Below, piece by piece: positions 31,933-44,384 of a stretch of DNA of 64,000 bases. The translations under genes were made by a program, and so were the position numbers. Location: positions 62,001 to 126,000 of the forward strand of contig JAAXNY010000002.1 of assembly GCA_013420905.1 (NCBI GenBank), given 5' to 3'. This DNA is from Collybia mongolica (Eukaryota; Basidiomycota; Agaricomycetes; Agaricales; Clitocybaceae). The notes beneath the pieces are model-generated. The model had not been told where the DNA came from. It saw only the letters and a list, made by a program, of their open reading frames with translations, and ran no database searches. Within the stretch, counting starts at the first letter, position 1. Each line of letters starts with the position of its first letter.

Positions 31933-32876
31933 TTTTTTTTTTTTTTTTTGGTCATATAATAATATTAAGTGCATGTGGGTTTGACCCAGCTACATGTGGG
32001 CATAAACACCTATTACCACTAAGTAATCTGTAATGAGCCATCAGGGTGGAGCTGTACACTAAGTTGCTCTCCAGGTCATATTACAGGTCTAGACTGAGGA
32101 TACCTGCAGTCCAACGGTATTGTACTGTACCATGTCTGAACCTCCCAATGATTAAAGGTTTGCCTTTGCTTGTTGGGGCATGGTCCCCTCCCTTCACATT
32201 GGTACCCCATTCCACTCCCCCCCTGGTATTTTCAGGGTGCCCTGGAAACCCATTACTCCCCCCCAGTGTCAAAGATAAATGTCCAAACTAAATGAATGAC
32301 CCATACCTCAAACCTGCTCCCCCTCTCCTGAATCCCCCCTATTACTTTCCCCCCTGTTCCACACCGCTCTCCCAAAGTGATGACTCCCCTCCAAAATGAG
32401 GCTGCCAAATCCCACCATTGGTCGATAAACTGGCATTCTCCCCAAGAGGTGTGCTCTGTGCAGGGACAGTAGCTGATCGGGGGCCAGACCCCTTCCTCCT
32501 TTTGTGTTTGGGTGTAGTGGTTAAGCAAGTACAAATAAATTGTCAAAAATGTTGGCAGTGACACTCCCTAAGGATCTGTGCAAAGCAGAGTACTAGAGTT
32601 GTGGTGTCCTCATGTGGCCTGGTAGTTGATGAGGTGGATGTGAACAGATTAGTGAAGCCCCCAGTACAGGCAAGATGAGATGACCCTGCAGATAGTCAGG
32701 ATCAGCTCTGATAAGTTAAAAATTTGGATATGGTATAAAAGGATAGTGGCCCAGGCCAAAAGAGTGGTCTGATGAAAGGCAATGTCAATTAGGGATGAGG
32801 TGTTAGGTAGTTTAGGGATGACCTAGTGCAGGAGGGACAAATTCCCACGGTTGGATGGTGGTGGTAAAAGATCAAG
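31933..32876 (-). mobile_element. Poly(A)-tailed ~945-bp retroposon, copy S2
   Basis: Same element as S1, nearly identical over its whole length, A tail as poly(T) at 31933-31949. A target duplication is not obvious. With S3 it forms a ~940-bp inverted repeat around a ~1.1-kb spacer. Confidence 0.85.
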
Positions 32877-32961
32877 AGAGTGGCAGGCTTGTGTGGGGGA
32901 CAAGTTCTTGTATAGACTTATATTTTAATTGATGTAAGGAAGTAATATCAATCCAAATGCC

Positions 32962-33983
32962 TATAATAGAGACAAGTTCCCACAGTATTGAAATGTATAT
33001 CAACTATTCAACATTTAACATTTTATTTCTAGCCTTGCATCCTGGGTTAATCAAGAACTTATCAGATGTGCTAAAAATAGAAATATCATCATCAAAAACA
33101 AAGTTTAAACAAATGTACATATGCCTGTTAAGTGTTTTTTCTTGAATTATCACATACTATTTTTAACCATACTCATATACCTAGCCATTGTCAAGATCTT
33201 GAGCATTATAGACTAGGAGCATCCACATTGACTTGTTTGGCTATGCTTTTGGCCAAGTAATATATGAATGTAATATTAAAATAGATATAACAAGAGATTA
33301 TAATCAAATTTAGAAAGATACAAACAAATACAAATATACATTTCTTGATGTACCCCTCTATATGTTTAGGAGTAGTAGCAATTTCAATTGTATCCATTAG
33401 CCTTGTATTTGCTGAGATATGCATCATCTAAATTGTGGGAACTTCATTAATATTGTTTGTTTGGCCAGACATTGGCAAAGTAATATACAGATAACATTCA
33501 TTTGTAATATGTAGTAAAAAAGCTGTTGTTGATAATGAGATTTGGAAGAGTACAAACAACTACAAACACATATAAATAAACACATAATGTATTCCTTTAC
33601 AATATCTAGTAGTAGCATGTCTATTAGCTTTGTACATATTTGCTGAAATATGCATCATCTGTATTGTGGGAAATTTCTTTAGTATCATTGTTTGTTTGGC
33701 CAGATGTGTGATGAAGTGATATACAGACAGTATTCATTTGTAATATGCAGCAAGAAAAATGATGTTGATAATGTTTTGAGAAATACAAACAAATATAAAC
33801 ATATACAAACATATACATGAGGTACTACTTCACCATATCTAATACCAGCAATTTAAATTATATCCATAGGCCCTGTTATTATTGAGATATGCAATGATTT
33901 ATAGTGTGGGAACTTTGATGGTATTTTTTGTTTGGCTAGCTCTAGTAAAGTCATACACAAACTTGATATTCATTTGTAACGAC
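32962..33983. repeat. Block F copy 2
   Basis: Direct duplicate of 29939-30950, cut at CATTTGTAAC (33980) by retroposon S3. It supplies the empty-site sequence for repeat D. Confidence 0.7.
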
Positions 33984-34928
33984 GCTTCTTGATCTTTTAC
34001 CACCACCATCCAACCGTGGGAATTTGTCCCTCCTGCACTAGGTCATCCCTAAACTACCTAATACCTCATCCCTAATTGACATTGCCTTTCATCAGACCAC
34101 TCTTTTGGCCTGGGCCACTATCCTTTTATACCATATCCAAATTTTTAACTTATCAGAGCTGATCCTGACTATCTGCAGGGTCATCTCATCTTGCCTGTAC
34201 TGGGGGCTTCACTAATCTGTTCACATCCACCTCATCAACTACCAGGCCACATGAGGACACCACAACTCTAGTACTCTGCTTTGCACAGATCCTTAGGGAG
34301 TGTCACTGCCAACATTTTTGACAATTTATTTGTACTTGCTTAACCACTACACCCAAACACAAAAGGAGGAAGGGGTCTGGCCCCCGATCAGCTACTGTCC
34401 CTGCACAGAGCACACCTCTTGGGGAGAATGCCAGTTTATCGACCAATGGTGGGATTTGGCAGCCTCATTTTGGAGGGGAGTCATCACTTTGGGAGAGCGG
34501 TGTGGAACAGGGGGGAAAGTAATAGGGGGGATTCAGGAGAGGGGGAGCAGGTTTGAGGTATGGGTCATTCATTTAGTTTGGACATTTATCTTTGACACTG
34601 GGGGGGAGTAATGGGTTTCCAGGGCACCCTGAAAATACCAGGGGGGGAGTGGAATGGGGTACCAATGTGAAGGGAGGGGACCATGCCCCAACAAGCAAAG
34701 GCAAACCTTTAATCATTGGGAGGTTCAGACATGGTACAGTACAATACCGTTGGACTGCAGGTATCCTCAGTCTAGACCTGTAATATGACCTGGAGAGCAA
34801 CTTAGTGTACAGCTCCACCCTGATGGCTCATTACAGATTACTTAGTGGTAATAGGTGTTTATGCTCGCATGTAGCTGGGTCAAACCCACATGTGCTTAAT
34901 ATTATTATATGACCAAAAAAAAAAAAAA
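33984..34928 (+). mobile_element. Poly(A)-tailed ~945-bp retroposon, copy S3
   Basis: Plus orientation, 5' start CTTCTTGATCTTTTACCACC near 33985, A tail at 34915-34928. Its 3' end abuts a B-type subterminal region whose terminal ~45 bp (including CACTGTG) are missing, so it apparently replaced the left end of element E1. Confidence 0.85.
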
Positions 34929-35440
34929 TAATAATAGAAATAATACATTAAAAATATGAAATTCATTCACTTAACAATCCTAAAATGTAATGAATTTCAT
35001 CTTGAAGATGTTTGAAAACACACCCCCTGTGGGGGGAAAAATGGAGGGAAAACCCCCCTTTAAGGTATAATTTGATGGATGAATTTCATGCAAAATTTGT
35101 CCATATTCATACCCCTCATAATTCACCCTCATGGGATGAATTTCATACTAATAAGGGGTGAGAATAACACCCTTGCAAGTCTTACATGAGGGATGAATTT
35201 CATACTATTAAGGGCAAAAATACTGGCATTTTATGAGAGATGAAAATCATATGTTCGAATTCATCCCATTTTCCTCACTTAAATTCATCCTCTTTTTCAT
35301 CATTTTACTGGATTGTTTTCGGATGAAAGTAGTACTAACTTTTCATCCTTTGAAAGGTTGAAATGCACTCATTTTTATTTGGATATTTCATCTTCTTATA
35401 GATGTTTAAATTTGTGTGATTCAACATTTAACAATATTCT
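34929..35440 (+). repeat. B-type subterminal repeat region of E1
   Basis: Repeated GGGATGAATTTCAT / ATTCATCCC motifs in both orientations plus C- and G-runs, as in 48590-49163 and 49430-49895. Confidence 0.7.
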
Positions 35441-35445
35441 AATGA

Positions 35446-36376
35446 TTAGTAGGCTTCTGATTCATTCCCTTCCTCATCCTCCTGGTCCTCATCCTCCTGG
35501 TCCTCACCCTCCTGGTCCTCACCCTTCTGGTCCCCATCCTCTTCCCCCTCATCACTACTATCTACTTCATCCTCATCATGCTCATTTAAGTCAATGTCAA
35601 CATCCATTTCCTCCTCATCATCAGCATTACTGCCCCCTACCGTATTTCCAGTCTCATTTGTATACCCACATTTACGAGCATAGGCGTGTTTGTTCTTCAA
35701 ATGTGACTTGATAAATTCTTGAGTGGCCCAGCCATTATGGAATTTTTTGAGGTATGTATGCCAACTTTTGGCCTGAAATAAATTATTTAAATGAGTAACG
35801 AAGCAGCAAAGAAAAGACTTACCATGCAGATGATTTGACTAATGACTACTGTAGGTTGCCTGTGCCAAACAACCGAGTAGTTGAGGCCTGCATTACCAAC
35901 TAAACTACAAACACAGTGCTATTACTTGTAAGAAAAAAGATTGGAGCAAAGGGTTTTAAGAAGTAAAACTTACACAAATGGCCTTGTATAAATCAGAATC
36001 ATCTTGGAGTTGCATTTCAGCCTGGAGATTGAATCTGTTCCCTGCAACACCACGCGGTGGGCATGGTATGACATTCTTCTGCTGTTCTTTAGCATGGGCG
36101 GCTTTGCGAAGGGCTACAAGTTCAGCTAGTCACATTAGTATGGTATAGGAAGTATGCAAAAAAAAAAGTAATACCTTTCATTTTCTTCATTTTTGCTTCC
36201 ATTGTCATTGTCTCTGATGTATTTATCCGTGTACCTGGTGAAACAAAATGTAATAATAGGTAACATGTTTCCATTTGAAAATCACAGTATCTACCTTTAA
36301 CTCTCTGGGATGAGCCCAAAGACAATGCCACCTTGCGAGATTGCTTTGCTTTTTGAAATGCAGTAGACTTAGCCAT
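35446..36376 (-). CDS. Gene C: small protein with acidic tail, transposon cargo
   Basis: Five exons (36376-36295, 36234-36175, 36125-35974, 35918-35823, 35772-35446) keep one frame and give about 238 aa. The N-terminus is basic (MAKSTAFQKAKQSRKVALS). The middle has LVALRKAAHAKEQQKN, LQDDSDLYKAI, a V-x-SLVGNAGLNY segment and WATQEFIKSHLKNKHAYARK. The last ~55 residues are almost all Asp, Glu, Gln and Gly. The middle resembles a widespread basidiomycete protein family of unknown function that I know only by pattern. Partial copies lie at 24300-24610, 44773-45104 plus 49167-49338, and 48240-48530, always next to a B-type terminus. Unlike its neighbours it has no stop. A chromatin- or DNA-associated role is a guess from charge pattern. 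Confidence 0.75.
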
Positions 36377-36735
36377 AGTTTTATGGAAAAGGGTGTGTTG
36401 GAGAAAGAGCTGGTGGCAAAGTTGAAGAAAGGTGAGACCAAGCAAATGAGGAGATGCTGGGAGACACAGAGAAAGAGGGTTCTTTTAAATTTGAGGTGGA
36501 GCAGGTTCTGTCCCCAAGGACAACAGAACCGAGCTCAAATCAATTTGCACAGGGGATGAAAAAGAAAAAAAAATGGGTTCCGGGCTTTGGGGTGGGCAAA
36601 GGGATTTCTATAATCTGACTAGCTTTGGATTCCGGATCTTTAACTGTGCTCGGGTAGAACTGTTAGGGTTTGGGGCATGAGCACAAAATAAAACATATAA
36701 AGGACCTTGGAACTCAAAAAAATAATCACAACGTA
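36377..36735. promoter_or_regulatory. Divergent promoter region of genes C and D
   Basis: About 360 bp between oppositely transcribed start codons (36376 minus, 36736 plus). No specific motif is claimed. Confidence 0.4.
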
Positions 36736-37176
36736 ATGGCCTCTGGCCTCACACCCAACCCTCCAGACACTTCCCCTACCCACTGTGTGCTGCAGAATGA
36801 TGATGTTTCTGGTCACGTTGTGGAAAGCACAACGGAATCTGAGACTGAATCAGACTGTGGACCATCTGATCATGCTTTCTTTGGTCCTTGCTCACCAGAG
36901 AATCAACTTGGTCTATTGGAAAATAGAAACTGGTTTATGGACCTTTGCAAGTCTGAATCTTCAAGCCATGGATCCAGTGTACCCAAGGATAACAGTAAGC
37001 AATAATCTAACTCCACGTGATGCTGAAGGAAAAACTCTTACCTAGGTGATATTAAAACGGAGGCAGACATAGTCCCTGAAGAGTGTAAGGTGAATATCAG
37101 CACTATCAACCCATTGGAGGGGAAGGTATGTGAATCAACTCACATAACCAGTTTCCAACAGTATCTTATTAATTGA
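36736..37176 (+). CDS. Gene D: small Ser/Glu-rich protein, transposon cargo
   Basis: ATG at 36736. Exon 1 ends at 36994 before GTAAGC; the intron closes with CTTACCTAG at 37045; exon 2 runs to TGA at 37174-37176, giving about 129 aa. A further donor (GTATGT at about 37126) could extend the gene. The protein is rich in Ser, Glu, Asp and Pro with no recognised domain. It is divergent from gene C and points at the 3' end of the SPT5-like gene. Confidence 0.5.
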
Positions 37177-37396
37177 CAACAAAGTTTATTATTCAAATCT
37201 GTGTCAAAGGTCGCAACTTAATCAATCCAGTATTCAATTTTAACTTCCAGGAAAAAGTAAAGAGCAAAAAACAGAGACATAAATCGAGTAGAAGGGACAA
37301 TGGGCAGGGAAAACAGCAAAAATTATGATGTGTATATACATGTGACACAGTAAAGTCCCAAAAGATATATGCAAAATTGAAAGTAATGCCTGTTAC

Positions 37397-40130
37397 TTAT
37401 TTCGTGCAAGTTTTACAAGCATCCTTTCGAAGAGCAGTCATTAATCCCTCATTTTGTGCCTTTTCTTCTTTGGTTTCATGGCCAATGCAGAGTACATCAG
37501 GGCTTAGTTCCAAATGATCCCCCAAAAGTGTTTTGTGGCCTCCCTCAGTCTGGTTGATGATGGCCAATATCATAATTGGCTGGCCATTCTCGTAATGATG
37601 GTGAATTCGGCAGACATATTGGCCCGGGTGATCACCTTCAACTACAACCAACAATCCGTTATCACATGTAGGATTGGGACGTTTTGGTGTGAGGTCTCCT
37701 GGAGGCAAGGATCCCAATGTCTTGTAGTGGTTGAACCAGACTGATAATGCTCCCTCTATCTGCACTACAGAGACCACCATTTCTTTACCTTGATATTGCC
37801 CACCTGTAACCAACACCTTTAATTTAATATCAATAAGCTGTGGATCTAATAACGGGTGAGCAGGTCCCTGCTGTTGTGATATAGCTGGTGGAGGGGAGGC
37901 TTGAGAGGAGGATCCTACATCAGGCGTTCAAGATGAGGGGTTCCAGGCCGGCGTCAAGTGGTGAAAGTCAGGCATGGGCATGCTACCCCCCACTGCTGCA
38001 GTAGTGGTAGCCGCGGCAGGTTCCTGGGGAGGGGGGAATTTGGCAACATGACCTGGGAGGGGGACAAATAATTTGTTCTTGGGTGGGGCAAATTCGTTTA
38101 ATCTGAGGCAAGACCTTGGGGGAGAAATTAGCTCATAATGAATATGAAGAAGAATATAATATTTATGAAGATTCTACAACATCATCGTAGTCCAGAACTT
38201 TGCCACTGAATGGATGTGCAGGATTCAAGTGAATAAATTGAACAGTTACTTGGAGTCCACTGAGTGTAGTTTTTGAGAGTTGAACATCTTTGATTACTGC
38301 ATGAGAACCCTTCATTGCATGTCCTGTTTTGACAACCAAAACCTCAAGCCCTATCCAGGGAACTTCCTCATGTCTAATTGGGACAGTTGGTACGTTACTC
38401 AATGTTGGTGGTTGACTGTGGAGTATTATTGGAGGGTCAACTACTTTCACCCAGTTCCTATGGACTTCGAGTGGCTGTTTAAAAGTAAATTACAACGCGA
38501 CTGGCATAATATCTTGAGTTTTTACCTTGAGGGAGTTTGGACTGATGTAACTCTGCGGTCCTTGTGTTTCAAGACATTTGACAATGTAGACATATTCCTC
38601 CATCACCTCAACTACCCATCCCTTTTCCCCTTGGAGAGCCCCACTGATTACTTCTGCGAAATGGCCATAAGCGATGTACTTCCACATATTGGACCACAGG
38701 ACCATGTGTAAACCCTCCCCCATTTCTAGTTCCACCTCTGCCAAATCAATACCAATGGACTGGATGATACCCCTCTTAGAGGATTCCTTTATGACCACCT
38801 GTTCACCTTCAAAAAATTGCCATTCTGAAGGGCATGGGAATCACACACTTTTGATTTCAGGGTGAGGACAGCATAGAAACAAGTCCATCATCTTGCTTTG
38901 TAAGGAAACGGGGGCACACAATACCAAACCAAAGCCATAAGTTCTGTGTTCAAGGAAAAATTTGAATTTGTGACCGAAAGCAGCAAAATGGCCCGTAGTT
39001 TTGCTGTCGACGATAGTGACTCTGGGGTGAGTTTTGATGATTTGGTCCTGTTTTTCATTGTCAAACAAACCTGGCTTGGAGCGGAGGGTACCTCATTTCC
39101 TTTTCTTGGAGGAATCTCTGTCTTGAAGGGGAGGGAGGCGAGGTAACAGCAGGACTTCCAGTTTTCCCCAATTCTCTACTGAGGAAACATATCCTACATC
39201 CCCTTTGTAGAGCCCCCTACAAATCGTGACCAAACCTCCAGCAGAAGGGGTCTCTTCAGATTGCCTTAAATTCAACAGAAACACCCATTCCCCCAGCTTC
39301 ACCCCCATAATACCATCCCAAGGGTGAAAAATTGAGGGTGATGATTTTAGAAGGGCTAAAAGGTCAGCATTCATTGTGCCCTCAATGTAGAACCAGCCAT
39401 GTATGGAATCTTGACAAAATGCTGATCTGAGCTGATGTCAAGAGTCTATATTATTGAGGAGAAAGGAAACAGCATCTCTTTCCCTCCCCTCCTAGAATAC
39501 ATTGCATCAAGTCTCAGTCATAGTATCAGTAAGATGCAGGTACTGATGCTCACCACACAACAGACTCTCATTAATGGGCTGTCTTTGCCTGTTGGAAGTT
39601 GTTCCACATCCAGACTGGGGTGTCTTGAAAGGCCTTCATTGACTGGGGGTTGTTCCTTGTCCAGATCACAGGGTTTTGGTGTGCCTTCATCAGAAAAGTA
39701 TCCATTTGCAAGGCAATTATAGTAGTCATCTTCATTGTTCTCTTCCATATCGCTGTCCTCGTCCGACTCCTCCTCACAACTTGCCCATGATCATCTCATT
39801 ATCCCATGAATAAATTTATCAAATTTGTCATTGTTGTTGAGAGGGCTGTTGGCAGAAGTTGATGGTCTTGGTGCACTGCCCAACTGCCCGTTGTCCTCAT
39901 TGACCTCATTGTCAATGAAGTCATCTGTAAAACGGGTTAGTGTTAATGTGCTTTGAATCTGAATGGGTAGATTGACATACCGAGTCCCGGCTCCTCTCCA
40001 AAGAGATTGTCCTCCCCCTCATTGTCCACCTGCACTTCAAAGTCAATGAAGCAGTGTACCATGTTGCGGACATCATTGGGCATGGTCTTGTCCTGCATAC
40101 CGGTGATGTCCTTATGTTTCCTGTAGGATC
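37397..40130 (-). pseudogene. SPT5-like multi-KOW gene, broken
   Basis: Minus-strand gene whose pieces resemble the transcription elongation factor SPT5 family. An acidic N-terminal part (CFIDFEVQVDNEGEDNLFGEE, near 40050) leads into several KOW-type segments: GLVTICRGLYKGDVGYV followed by VLLLPRLP (about 39200), FAEVISGALQGEKGWVVEV (about 38620), WIGLEVLVVKTGHAMKGSHAVI (about 38340), and VLVTGGQYQGKEMVV near the C-terminus (about 37800). TPAWNPSS-stop-TP (about 37930) looks like an SPT5 C-terminal repeat-type motif. In-frame TGA codons at 39791-39793, 39093-39095, 38841-38843 and 37928-37930 interrupt otherwise continuous reading; at least three sit where Arg fits (CGA). One intron fits GTAAAA...AACAG (about 38474-38527). 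It lies between gene D and the transposase. Confidence 0.7.
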
Positions 40131-40260
40131 ATTATTAGCTTTTATTAATGTTCTTAATGAAGTCTTATAGTTTTGTATTGGAATTCAATTAACTACTACA
40201 AATTCTACTATACTAATTGTAATCTATCAATAAAAAGTACTTACAACAAGGGGGAGGGGG

Positions 40261-40568
40261 CCAACAGGCAATGGTTGTGGTACAAGAGCAAGAGGGAAAG
40301 CATGCAAAAGTGGGCTGCCAACACATGATACAGCTCAGAATGTTCAGCCATCAGGCATCTTGGTCAATAAGGCTATGTGATCAAATCGGGCATCTTGGTC
40401 ATATCACTCTTATACAACGTGACTTGGATTTCTCAGGTAACGATTTAGCCATAAAGGCCTGATCCCCGAGATGCCTGACGGCTGAACATTCCAAGCTGTA
40501 TCATGTGCTGGCAGCCTGCTTTCACACGCTTTCCCCTTTGCTCCTGTACCACAACCATTGCCTGCCGC
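40261..40568. promoter_or_regulatory. Inverted-repeat region between SPT5-like gene and transposase
   Basis: Arms of about 110 bp (40261-40370 and 40456-40568, roughly 85-90 percent alike) face each other around a ~85-bp spacer, upstream of two divergent genes. One arm also precedes the SPT5-like remnants in E2 (about 47710-47820) and E3 (about 22820-22921). It is probably a shared bidirectional promoter or regulator-binding region. Confidence 0.55.
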
Positions 40569-40917
40569 AACTTCTGCCCAGCCTCCTGGCCCCTTCCCCA
40601 GCCTCCCTCCTCAGTATTTTGGTAAGTAAAAGACATTTTTTAGTATATAGTATATAGTAGTTCTATACAACTGTAGTCAGTATGTTATAAGTACTCAATA
40701 TTGAATACAATATAAGATTTTGCAACCTGAGCTAAAAATAAAGAAGCTAATGATCCACTAGGACTGTTGCCACAGGCACAACGTGCACAACACCCCATGT
40801 TTCATAAGACTGAGGAGGTCATTGTGGCTTTCTAAGGGGCCTTGAGACCTGGTGCATACACATTTGCCTCCTTTACATACCAACTTATATCTTTCACTCT
40901 CCAGGTGAACGCACATT

Positions 40918-43900
40918 ATGGGCAGTAAGACAGTGCTTTGTGCATGTGGCTGCGCCAAAAGGGTCAACTACAGGACTGAGAGCTGGCACTTGAAAGGGAA
41001 AGGGCACTCTCACCTCACATTGAAAATCCTATCACAGAACCAGTCTCTTATCCAGAGCCTCAACCAGGAAGATCAGCCCCAATGGAAAATGTTGTCCTGT
41101 CCCCATCCCAAGCATAAAGTTATTGGATCCACCCCCCACCCACAAGCCTGACTAGCAAAGAAACCGGCCCCTAGTTCTACAAAGGGCAACGCCTCTTTCA
41201 GCTCTCAAAATAATGCAGAAGAAATTATTGATAATTTGACAGGCGAGGCAGGACCATCTGGATTTCATGACAGCTCTCCTGATCCACCATTGGCGCCATC
41301 CTTACCTCCATTGGAGGATTGCTCAAACAAATATGGCTTGTCCAACTTACGCCGCTCTTCTCGCATTGCAGGACATATCAATCAACTCAGCCAGCAACGG
41401 TGGGGGCTTAATTCAACACAATGATTTACTGTTGATGAGGATGATGGGGATAGCAACGATGACGAGATTGGATCTAGAGAAGACAAAGGCAACAACAATA
41501 TGGGGGGGACTTCAATGGTTCCAATGAAGACTTTGGGGAAGACAGTGATGGATTTGAAACGCCAATTGCAGAGGCAAGCCAGGCAGGAATCTCAGTATGG
41601 GATCTCCTTGGGGAGGGATTTATGAAGGAAGTCTTGCAATTAGGTATGTACATTGTTATCATTATGTGCATCATATTAACTAGTTTACAGACCAAATGCT
41701 AGATATGAGTGATATGAAGCTCATCCAGTTCTTTGCCCTGAAAGTTCAAGATGGCCTAATGGATAGAACATTCCAGAAAATCTGCTATATAACTTCAACA
41801 GAATCGCTGAAGAATACACAGAAACATATTCAGTTTCTCTCTGGTTTTCAGCCTGTACGCTATGACTGCTGTCATTCATCTTGTGTCTGCTACACTGGCC
41901 CATACAAAGCCCTCAAACAATGCCCTAAATGTAATTCCAACCACTATAAATCTGATGGGACAACACCCTATTCATATCTAGAGTATCTCCCTATTATTCC
42001 CCAACTCCGTGCAATGCTTGGAAATTTCTCATATGCTCGAAAAATGCAGTATTGATCCAATCACAAACATGACCCAAGAAAAATGACAGATATCTTTGAT
42101 GGCACCCATTATCAACTACCCCAGAAGACATTCGTTACAATTGGTGACGAAGAACTTCCAGAGTGGTTTTTTTCTGATCCTTGTGATATTGCTCTTGGGT
42201 TATCTACAGACGGCTTTGGTCCTTTCAAGTGCCATACCAAGACAGCATGGCCTATAATCATGTTTAATTATAACCTCCCTCCTGAGGAATGCTTTCTCAA
42301 GGATAACATAATTTGTCTAGGGACTATTCCAGGGCCCAAAAAGCCTGACAACGCAAATTCATTTTTTTGGCCTGTAGTTCAGGAGCTTCCGCAGCTCAAG
42401 ATTGGGGTTTCAGCCTTCGATGGAATCAGCAAAGAAATCTTCCTACTTCATGCTCACCCCATCGTTGTCTTTGGCAATATTCCTGCAATGTCAATGCTCA
42501 TGCGCATGAAGGGCCACAATGCAATATATCCATGCCAAATGTGTACTATTTGGGGAGTTCGCATTCCCTTTTCACAAACAACAACACACTATGTTCCATT
42601 GTGACAAAATGGCTTTCCAGACCCTCAACAACAATATCATGCATCCACACTTCTACTATGAGACCATGCAACATTCTTAAGACAAGCAAAGAAGGTCCAA
42701 TATGCCTCAAACACTGCAGAATCTGAATGCCTTACTACTAAATATGGTGTCAAAGGCATTCCACTACTCAGTACTTTGAGTTCCCTCTCTTTTCCAGTCT
42801 CATTTCCCTATGACTTTATGCACCTTATATGGTCCAATCTCATTCCAAATCAGATTTCCCTGTGGACTGGAAATTACAAAGATCTTTCCCATGATGGTGC
42901 AGGCTATGTGTTAGCACCAACTGTATGGGAAGCTATTGGTCAGGCCACAGCAAAGGCTGGGGATACAATTCCTGCAGCATTTGGTTCAAGGGTCCCAAAT
43001 ATTGCATCAGAAAAGGCACAGATGATTGCTGAAACCTATTCAATCTGGACTTTATATATTGCACCAACTCTCCTTAAAGGACGATTTACAAGTCCACAAT
43101 ATTATACACACTTTATTAAATTAGTTAGGTTATTAAACCTTTTCCTTCAATTTGAGATTACTCAGGATCAAGTTGATGAACTTGAAAGGGGTTTTAATAG
43201 CTGGGTTGAGAAATATGAAGAGCAAGTATTTTGATATATATTTAATTTTGAACATGATCTGATGATTTTCCAGGTTGTACTATAACCATGATCCAATGTG
43301 GGTATCTACATGTCCTCTAACCATCCATGCCCTTCTACATATTGCACCAACTATTAGGGCATATTGGGCATTTCCAATGGAACGTTATTGTGGTGACCTC
43401 CTCCACCATATTAAAAGTCGAAGGTTCCCCTATCCAAACATCAATAGCTATGTTACTTCTTGTGCTCATTTAACACAAATAACTCTCCTCTATGACTTGC
43501 ATGGAAAGCTTGACCTCCTCCCCCCTAAATCTGATGAGAGGAACATCAGTTTTCCCCTATGTATGTTTCCTGTCATAATCAAGTACTTATATACTCATTA
43601 GCTTGATTTAGACCCATTACATATTTTCACCCCACCCAAGGGACTAATATGTCTCCCCACTCCCCTGTGGAAAGTACTTACAGCAACACTAGCTACTCGA
43701 TTCAGTAAACCTGCATCACTTATCAGGAAACTTATACCTCAGGATACCAAATTTATCCAATATGGCCAGATGCATCATCTAGAAGGAGGTGATACAATAC
43801 AAGCACGTGAAATTATTCCACTTAGATCAGACAGCCAGGATATGTCATATGTCCAGGTAGGTTTCTTTCTAAAATGCTCAATGCATATTGCTAACTTATC

Positions 43901-44221
43901 TTAGTACCAGCTTGAAGTTGATAAGTTTGCTCATCAGAGACATCAAACACCTGTGTTTGAGCTTCAAGACTTCTATGGACAAGTCCTTCGCCTGCTTATA
44001 GTTACAGTTCCTGCATCTCCTAAAAATGGTATTGAAGCAGGTTCATTTGTCTATGCAAGTATCAAACAGGCCAAACTATTAGACATAGCTACTAATACCC
44101 ATCATAAAATCATCTATTACAAAGATTTGGGGGCAACAGAATTTGTTGATATTGATCAAGTACAATGTTTAATTGGTCGGATTAAAGACTGTGGCAAATG
44201 GGCACTTATTGACCAAAGTTA
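40918..44221 (+). pseudogene. Tnp2-family (CACTA/Plavaka-type) transposase, broken
   Basis: Segments in order: a Cys-rich start (MGSKTVLCACGCAKRV); Ser/Asp-rich linker; YDCCHSSCVCY...CPKCNSNHY; YLPIIPQLRAMLG; a Tnp2 core with IALGLSTDGFGPFK, YNLPPEECFLKDN and PGPKKPDNANSFFWPVVQEL; MLMRMKGHNAIYPCQMC; then FMHLIWSNLIPNQ, TVWEAIGQATAKAGDTIPAAFG and YWAFPMERYCGDLL. Introns of normal size fit at about 41643-41688 and 43858-43904, with another near 43223. In-frame TGA at 41149-41151, 41422-41424, 42053-42055, 42602-42604 and 42659-42661, and TAG at 43599-43601, break it. A G-run near 41503-41510 adds a likely frameshift. Apart from these the frame is continuous. Confidence 0.85.
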
Positions 44222-44384
44222 ATTATTGACTCAAGTACATAGTATGGACCAATAGTACTGGTCACATATATATATAGATCAATTAACACAGTCATTTTAT
44301 ACTACATATAACACTTCATTCTAATCTAACCAAAATCTCAATTTCTTCTTTTCTAAATGATTCATCTAAGGCAGTAAAGTCATC

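Noticed and set aside
34300..34611. 103-aa ORF conserved in three retroposon copies as a real gene
   Set aside because: The three copies are near-identical at DNA level in all parts, so ORF identity reflects recent copying, not selection on protein.
35313..35711. Proline/histidine-rich plus-strand ORF
   Set aside because: It is the antisense of the acidic tail of gene C, which has a supported five-exon model.
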